64,000 bases of DNA, taken from Actinomadura sp. NBRC 104425. Lineage in GTDB: Bacteria > Actinomycetota > Actinomycetes > Streptosporangiales > Streptosporangiaceae. The stretch is from NCBI RefSeq assembly GCF_030269545.1, contig NZ_BSTN01000002.1, positions 124,001-188,000 on the forward strand, given 5' to 3'. The notes under the pieces were generated by a model that was not told the origin of the DNA, made no database searches, and worked only from the letters and a program-made list of their open reading frames with translations. Made by a program: the position numbers and the translations under genes. Within the stretch, counting starts at the first letter, position 1. Every line of letters starts with the position of its first letter. Positions 59,307 through 64,000 of this stretch are shown one piece after another.

Positions 59307-59327
59307 GATCGCATACCGGTAGCGATC
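59307..59327. promoter_or_regulatory. 21-bp inverted repeat centred on TACCGGTA
   Basis: GATCGC-A-TACCGGTA-GCGATC: arms GATCGC/GCGATC flank a perfect 8-bp palindrome, with one extra base on the left. It lies 18 bases from the preceding repeat. Candidate PucR or other operator. The rest of 59328-59750 holds only GC-rich imperfect repeats (GACCGGCCCTGCG at 59472 and 59496) and no supportable gene. Confidence 0.6.
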
Positions 59328-59766
59328 GGGGCATCTTGCGCGATGTAAGCAGCAAAAGCGAGGTGACCGTTCCCTTGAGCGAGCTTTGGTGAGCACCTCA
59401 CGCAGGCAGCCCCGACCCGCCGGGACCGCCCGAACGGCTCCGGCGGCCTTAGCGCTGCCCCGCCGCCATGCGACCGGCCCTGCGTCCGGCCAGGTGACCG
59501 GCCCTGCGACCGGTCGTCCGCCCTTCTGTTCGACCGGGCGCGCGTCCGGGCGCGCCGCCGGGCGGGCGACCGCCCTGGGCCTGCGCGACCGGCCGCCGAC
59601 CGGGCCGCACGATCCGGCAGGTGCGTCACCGCCGTGCCGCGCATGCGAAGTGACGTCCCGGGGGAACACGGCCCCGGGACCGCCGGGCCAGCCCCCACCC
59701 GGGCCGCGCCCGTAGACAGTCGGCGCCCGAAAACCTCGGCGCCCGTTCACGGTTGGGAGCGAAGTG

Positions 59767-61488
59767 ATGTCACTCAATGCGGACCCGGGCCCGCCCGCGC
59801 TGCGGCTGGCGAGCACCGGCACGCTGACCTACGGCCTGCCCGTCGGCGAGGTGCTGGGCGTGTCCAGCCTCGCCGGGGCGCGGCTCATCGCGGGCCGCTC
59901 GGGGCTCGACCGGGTGGTGCAGCGGCTCAACGTCATGGAGGTGCCCGACGTCCTGGCCTGGGTCAAGCCGAACGAACTGCTGCTGACCACCGGGTACCCG
60001 CTGCGCAACACCCCGCAGTCGCTGGACAACCTGGTGGCCGACCTCGACGAGCGCGGCCTGGCCGCACTGGCGATCAAGCTGGGCCGGTACCTGGACGCGC
60101 TGCCCGCCGAGATGATCGAGCAGGCCGACCGGCGCGGCTTCCCGCTCATCCTGCTGCCCAACGACGTGGGCTTCGACGACATCCTCAACCAGGTGCTCAC
60201 CGACATCCTCAACCGGCAGGCGGCCGTGCTGGCCCGCACCGAGGAGGTGCACCGGGCGCTGGTCCAGATCGTGCTGTGCGGCGGCGGCCTGCAGGAGGTC
60301 GTCGACGAGGTCGCCACGCTGCTGGACGTCGCCGTCGTGGTGCTGGACGGAGACCAGAAGGTGCTCGCCGGATCCGGCCCCGACGAGCACATCCAGGCGA
60401 TGCGGGCGTTCGACGTGCTGTCGGGGCGCCCCGGGGTGTGCGTCAACGGCGGGGGCGACCACCTGGTGGTGCCCGTGGTGGCCGGGGGCTTCGACCACGG
60501 CCGGATCATCGCCTACAGCCCCGCGGGCACGCTGCGCGAGACCGACCTCGGCATCCTGGAGCGGGCCGCCACCGTGGCCGCGCTGGTGGTGACCAAGCAG
60601 CAGGCCGTCGCCGCCGTGGAGAGCAAGTACCGCGCCGACTACCTGCGCGACATCCTGTCCGGCCGGGCCGGCGAGGACGACCGGGTGATCGCGCACTGCG
60701 CCGGGTTCGGCTGGGACCTGGACCGCCCGGTCATGGTGGTCGTCGCCGAGCTGGACGGCCGCACCCGCCCGGCCGACGGACCGAACGGCCACAGCGCCCT
60801 GGGCGGCGATGCGGCGCGCGGCGGCCGCAGCGCCGACGAGCGGGTCGCCCAGGAGCGGCTGGCCGCCGCCTGGAGCACCGCGGTGCGGCGGCACGACCGG
60901 GGCGCCGCGGTCGCCAGTTTCGCCCACGAGGTCGTCGCGGTGATCGGAACGGCGGACGGCGACGAGCCGCCGCTGTCCAGTGGACCGGTCCAGGCGATGC
61001 TCAAGGAGGCCACCGCGATCTTCGCCGAGCACCTGTCCGGCAAGCGGACGTTCTCCACCGGCATCAGCCGCACGGTCACCTCGCCGTCCGCGCTGCCCGA
61101 GGCCTACGACCAGGCCGTCAAGGCGGTGCGGGTGGGCCGGCAGCTGCACGGCGACGGCGCCCGCGCGCACTTCGACCAGCTGGGCGTCTACCGGCTGCTC
61201 AGCCTGGTGTCCGACCCGCAGGAGCTGCACGCCTTCGTCCGGGAGACCCTCGGCGAGCTGGCCGGCGACGACGAGCCGGAGCTGGTCGACCTGCGCCGCA
61301 CCCTGCAGGTGCTGCTGGAGACCAACCTCAACGTCGCCGAGACGGCCCGGCGCCTGCACTTCCACTACAACACGCTGCGGTACCGCATCGGCAAGCTGGA
61401 ACGGATGCTCGGCCCGTTCACCGAGGACGCCCATCTCCGCCTCAACCTCACCCTGGCCCTGCACGTGCTGCGCATGCGCGGCATCTGA
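59767..61488 (+). CDS. PucR-family transcriptional regulator
   Basis: A 573-residue regulator of the PucR/CdaR type, named after the purine-catabolism activator of B. subtilis. The N-terminal PucR domain covers about 20-150 (GLDRVVQRLNVMEVPDVLAW, PNELLLTTGYPLRNTPQSLD, FPLILLPNDVGFDDILNQVL). A central sensor/GGDEF-like region follows, and a C-terminal helix-turn-helix_30 domain lies at about 505-565 (LLETNLNVAETARRLHFHYN, TLRYRIGKLERMLG). It is divergent from the allH operon and upstream of a nucleobase permease, so both are probable targets. ATG at 59767 is chosen because GGGAG is seven bases upstream; a GTG is directly before it. Confidence 0.92.
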   Translation: MSLNADPGPPALRLASTGTLTYGLPVGEVLGVSSLAGARLIAGRSGLDRVVQRLNVMEVPDVLAWVKPNELLLTTGYPLRNTPQSLDNLVADLDERGLAALAIKLGRYLDALPAEMIEQADRRGFPLILLPNDVGFDDILNQVLTDILNRQAAVLARTEEVHRALVQIVLCGGGLQEVVDEVATLLDVAVVVLDGDQKVLAGSGPDEHIQAMRAFDVLSGRPGVCVNGGGDHLVVPVVAGGFDHGRIIAYSPAGTLRETDLGILERAATVAALVVTKQQAVAAVESKYRADYLRDILSGRAGEDDRVIAHCAGFGWDLDRPVMVVVAELDGRTRPADGPNGHSALGGDAARGGRSADERVAQERLAAAWSTAVRRHDRGAAVASFAHEVVAVIGTADGDEPPLSSGPVQAMLKEATAIFAEHLSGKRTFSTGISRTVTSPSALPEAYDQAVKAVRVGRQLHGDGARAHFDQLGVYRLLSLVSDPQELHAFVRETLGELAGDDEPELVDLRRTLQVLLETNLNVAETARRLHFHYNTLRYRIGKLERMLGPFTEDAHLRLNLTLALHVLRMRGI

Positions 61489-61844
61489 CGCTCCCCGTGC
61501 GACGACCTCCCCCGACCAGGCCACACAGACTCCCCACCGGCTCCCGACGCTCCCGGACCCGCCAAGCACCGACCCGCCGAACCTCCGAACCCCCGCCGAC
61601 TTTCCGTCCTCCCAACCCCTTTCACCTAGGTATGTCGGGGTCTGTCGCGTCGCGCCCGGATTAGTAACACATCGGTGATATAGGCCATACTCCCCACCCA
61701 ACGGCGGGTGGCGGCTTCGGCACGTGTCGCCGATGCCCTCCCACCTGCCTGGATCTAGCTTGCCCGCAAGGCCGTAAAGCGGCCGTGAAGCGGGGGACGG
61801 AGCCGTGGACGCGCCGCGGCCGCGGCGGCACGAGGGAGGCGGGG

Positions 61845-63338
61845 ATGGGCATCGGCTGGAAGGTGCACGGCGACGGCGGGACGCCGCCGCCCGGCGAGGT
61901 CGTCGCACCGGACGAGCGGCTGTCGTGGCCGCGCACGGCCGGCATCGGCGCCCAGCACGTCGTGGCGATGTTCGGCGCGACGTTCGTGTTCCCGCTGGTG
62001 ATGGGGCTCGACCCCAACCTCGCGGTGATGATGTCGGGCGTCGCCACCATCCTGTTCCTGCTGATCGTCCAGGGGAGGGTGCCCAGCTACCTGGGCACCA
62101 GCGCCTCGTTCGTGGGCGGGGTGTTCGCCATCCGGGCGGGCGCCGACACCGCGCAGAGCGACGCCCGGGTGACCGGCGCGATCCTGGTCGCCGGGGGCGT
62201 GCTGGCCGCGTGCGGCGTGCTCATCCACCTGCTCGGCCCGCGGCTCATCCACCGGGTGTTCCCGCCCGTGGTCACCGGCGCGGTGGTCATGCTCATCGGG
62301 TTCGGGCTGGCGTTCGTGGTGGCCGACACCTACTGGCCGCAGGACCACTGGGTCGCGCTGACCACCATGGCGTTCGTGTTCCTGGCCATGGTGGTGTTCC
62401 GCGGATTCGTCGGCCGCGTCGCCGTGCTGGTCGGCCTGGTCTTCGGGTACGCGCTGTCGTGGGTGCTCGACCGGGTCGCCGGGCCCGTCACGTCCGTGCT
62501 GCCCGGGCAGAACCTGCGCGACGCGGCGGGCCGCGCCTGCGCGCCCGAGGGCCCGTACTGCGTGGCGACCGCGTTCCCCCACGACCGGGTGAGCTTCGAC
62601 GGCGTCCGGCAGGCCGACTGGTTCGGGCTGCCGCACATGCACGCCCCCGACGTCAAGCTGTCGGCGGTCCTGCTGGTGCTGCCCGCCGTCATCGCGTTGA
62701 TCGCCGAGAACACGGGGCATGTCAAGGCCGTGGGGGAGATGACCCGTACCGACCTCGACCCGCTGATCGGCCGGGCGGTGTTCGCCGACGGCGTCGGCAC
62801 CATGGTCGCCACCTCGGTGGGCGGCTCGCCGACGACCACCTACGCCGAGAACATCGGCGTCATGGCCGCCACCCGGATCTACTCGACGGCCGCGTACTAC
62901 ATCGCGGCGGTCATCGCGATCGCGTTCGGGCTGTGCCCCAAGTTCGGCGCGCTGGTGGCCGCCACGCCCGGCGGCGTGCTCGGCGGCGTCACCGTGATCC
63001 TCTACGGGATGATCGGGCTGCTCGGCGCCAAGATCTGGATCGAGAACCGGGTGGACTTCGCCGACCCGGTGAACATGGTGCCGGTCGGCGCGGGCATCAT
63101 CCTGGCGATCGGCCCCGTGGCACACGAGATCAACGACGACTTCACGCTGGAGGGCATCGCCTTCGGCACCATCGTCGTGCTGGCGGGCCACCACCTGCTG
63201 CGCGCCATCTCCGACCGGCTCGGCGGCCCCGCCGCGGCCCCGGCGGGCGGCGCGCCCGCATCCGGCGCGGCCCCCTGCGCCGGCCCGCCGGCCGGGACGG
63301 CCGAGGCGGCGCCCGCGGGAGGCGACGCCGCGCCGTGA
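61845..63338 (+). CDS. NCS2-family uracil/xanthine permease
   Basis: A 497-residue proton-coupled nucleobase transporter with 14 predicted helices. UraA/RutG-like signatures: GAQHVVAMFGATFVFPLVMG, LGTSASFVGGVFAIRAG, ALIAENTGHVKAVGEMTRTD (the glutamate of helix 8) and GGSPTTTYAENIGVMAATRI. The TTYxENIG motif is nearest to uracil-type carriers, so uracil or thymine may be the substrate; xanthine or urate is suggested by the context. The C-terminus has an odd 35-residue Ala/Pro/Gly tail before the stop. ATG at 61845 follows GAGGGAGG; a 350-base gap upstream holds AT-rich promoter-like sequence around 61660-61690 but no gene. Confidence 0.9.
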   Translation: MGIGWKVHGDGGTPPPGEVVAPDERLSWPRTAGIGAQHVVAMFGATFVFPLVMGLDPNLAVMMSGVATILFLLIVQGRVPSYLGTSASFVGGVFAIRAGADTAQSDARVTGAILVAGGVLAACGVLIHLLGPRLIHRVFPPVVTGAVVMLIGFGLAFVVADTYWPQDHWVALTTMAFVFLAMVVFRGFVGRVAVLVGLVFGYALSWVLDRVAGPVTSVLPGQNLRDAAGRACAPEGPYCVATAFPHDRVSFDGVRQADWFGLPHMHAPDVKLSAVLLVLPAVIALIAENTGHVKAVGEMTRTDLDPLIGRAVFADGVGTMVATSVGGSPTTTYAENIGVMAATRIYSTAAYYIAAVIAIAFGLCPKFGALVAATPGGVLGGVTVILYGMIGLLGAKIWIENRVDFADPVNMVPVGAGIILAIGPVAHEINDDFTLEGIAFGTIVVLAGHHLLRAISDRLGGPAAAPAGGAPASGAAPCAGPPAGTAEAAPAGGDAAP

Positions 63339-64000
63339 AGCCGCCGCCGTCGCGGCCGTCCAGCCGCTGCTGCCCGCCGCGCTGCGGCACGTCGCGCACC
63401 CGGCGATCCGCAACCGCGGCACGGTCGTCGGCAGCCTGGCGCACGCCGACCCGGCCGCCGAACTGCCCGCCGTGCCGGCCGTGCTGGACGGCACGGTCGA
63501 GGCGGTGTCCGCCGCCGGGCGCCGCACCATCCGCGCCGCCGACTTCTTCGCCGGTCCGCTGGGGAGCACCCTGCGCGCAGGGGAACTGGCCGGTTCGGCG
63601 TTCTTCCTCGCGCTGCCGCCCCGCACCGGCGCAGCGTTCGCCGAGACGTCCCGGCGGCACGGCGACTGCGCCCTCGCCGGTGTCGCCGCCGTGGTCGGCC
63701 TGGACGAGGACCTGCGGGTCAGCGCCGCCCGCGCCGGATACCTGGGCGTGGCCGCCGTCCCGCTCGTGCTCGACCTGACCCGCCGGGCCCGGCAGGCGCA
63801 GGCCGGCCGCCCGCCCGGTGACGCCGACTGGTCGGGCGTGGCCGGGTTCGTCCGCGAGCGCCTCGACCCCGACGGCGACATCCACGCCGGCGCCGACTAC
63901 CGGCGGCACCTGGCGGGCGTGCTCACCGAACGCGCGCTGCGCGCTGCCGCGGCCGACGCGCTGGGCCGCGCCCGCACGTCCGCGATCGACGACGAGGCGG
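63337..64000 (+). pseudogene. 5'-truncated xanthine-dehydrogenase/CoxM-type FAD-binding subunit
   Basis: The frame directly after the permease stop encodes the second half of a molybdenum-hydroxylase FAD subunit: LRHVAHPAIRNRGTVVGSLA, HADPAAELPAVPAVLDGTVE, IRAADFFAGPLGSTLRAGEL, FAETSRRHGDCALAGVAAVV and, near the right edge, DIHAGADYRRHLAGVLTERA. The normal first 100 residues (with the GGxTxL-type FAD loop) are absent, and no start codon lies between the permease stop and the homology. It enters in frame overlapping the permease stop region. It looks like a deletion product, or a misassembly. It probably continues past the window. Confidence 0.62.

Noticed and set aside
59277..59822. Minus-strand frames in the allH-pucR gap
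   Set aside because: Arginine/proline repeats produced by GC-rich DNA, no ribosome binding site, and overlap with the pucR start.

Overview
The window is about 64 kb of very high G+C DNA with dense, short-spaced genes, frequent GTG/TTG starts and 1-8 bp stop/start overlaps. It looks chromosomal and comes from a filamentous actinomycete: it carries the developmental regulator BldD with an intact c-di-GMP signature, the actinobacterial integration host factor (mihF/sIHF), a deazaflavin (F420)-type nitroreductase-family gene and an actinobacterial helicase-dead PriA. The combination suggests a Streptosporangiales/Thermomonosporaceae-type genome; that family-level placement is inference. No tRNA, rRNA, CRISPR array, insertion sequence or prophage was recognised.

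Region 1 (1-11.5 kb): the 5' end of an EamA-type exporter, a TPP-riboswitch-controlled thiO-thiS-thiG operon, a ferredoxin-reductase-like flavoprotein, and a block resembling the M. tuberculosis Rv2170-Rv2176 neighbourhood (Rv2175c-like DNA-binding protein, PknL-position kinase, polyprenyl synthetase, metF, GNAT), with thiE and a 52-residue acidic protein in between. The kinase has lost its catalytic aspartates and is probably a membrane-anchored pseudokinase. A pair of type VII (WXG100-like) genes follows.

Region 2 (11.1-14.3 kb): an ArsC-like/YbaK-like operon, an L,D-transpeptidase, a HEPN-domain gene behind a near-perfect LexA box, and a frameshifted MFS transporter remnant at what looks like a synteny break next to bldD.

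Region 3 (14.3-45.4 kb): the conserved actinobacterial housekeeping backbone. bldD is divergent from a pyrimidine operon, pyrR-pyrB-pyrC-carA-carB-pyrK-pyrD-pyrF, in which every step to UMP except pyrE is encoded; a PyrR-binding loop overlaps the first ribosome binding site. Then come mihF-gmk-rpoZ-coaBC, metK, priA, def-fmt-rsmB, rpe, and an FMN-riboswitch-controlled ribE-ribM-ribBA-ribH set running into hisG and a PH-domain gene. Extra genes sit between these (polytopic membrane protein, HEAT-like protein, PAP2 phosphatase).

Region 4 (45.5-49.6 kb): a Uma2 protein, then a minus-strand operon of sulfite-oxidase-family molybdoenzyme, SELENBP1-type methanethiol oxidase and a His-rich membrane protein, preceded by tandem operator-like repeats.

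Region 5 (49.7-64 kb): the most unusual part. A CoxD/CoxE/XdhC/MobA-like cassette for maturing a molybdenum hydroxylase is followed by an opposing operon encoding homologues of the three subunits of oxamate carbamoyltransferase (AllH, FdrA/AllF, AllG) plus a CitE-like aldolase-fold protein. Divergent from it lie a PucR regulator, a nucleobase permease and a 5'-truncated xanthine-dehydrogenase-type FAD subunit. Together they suggest a purine/ureide catabolic island in which carbamoyl transfer to oxamate or a related acceptor is coupled to nucleobase uptake and molybdo-hydroxylase chemistry. The end-product route and the molybdenum catalytic subunit lie outside the window.
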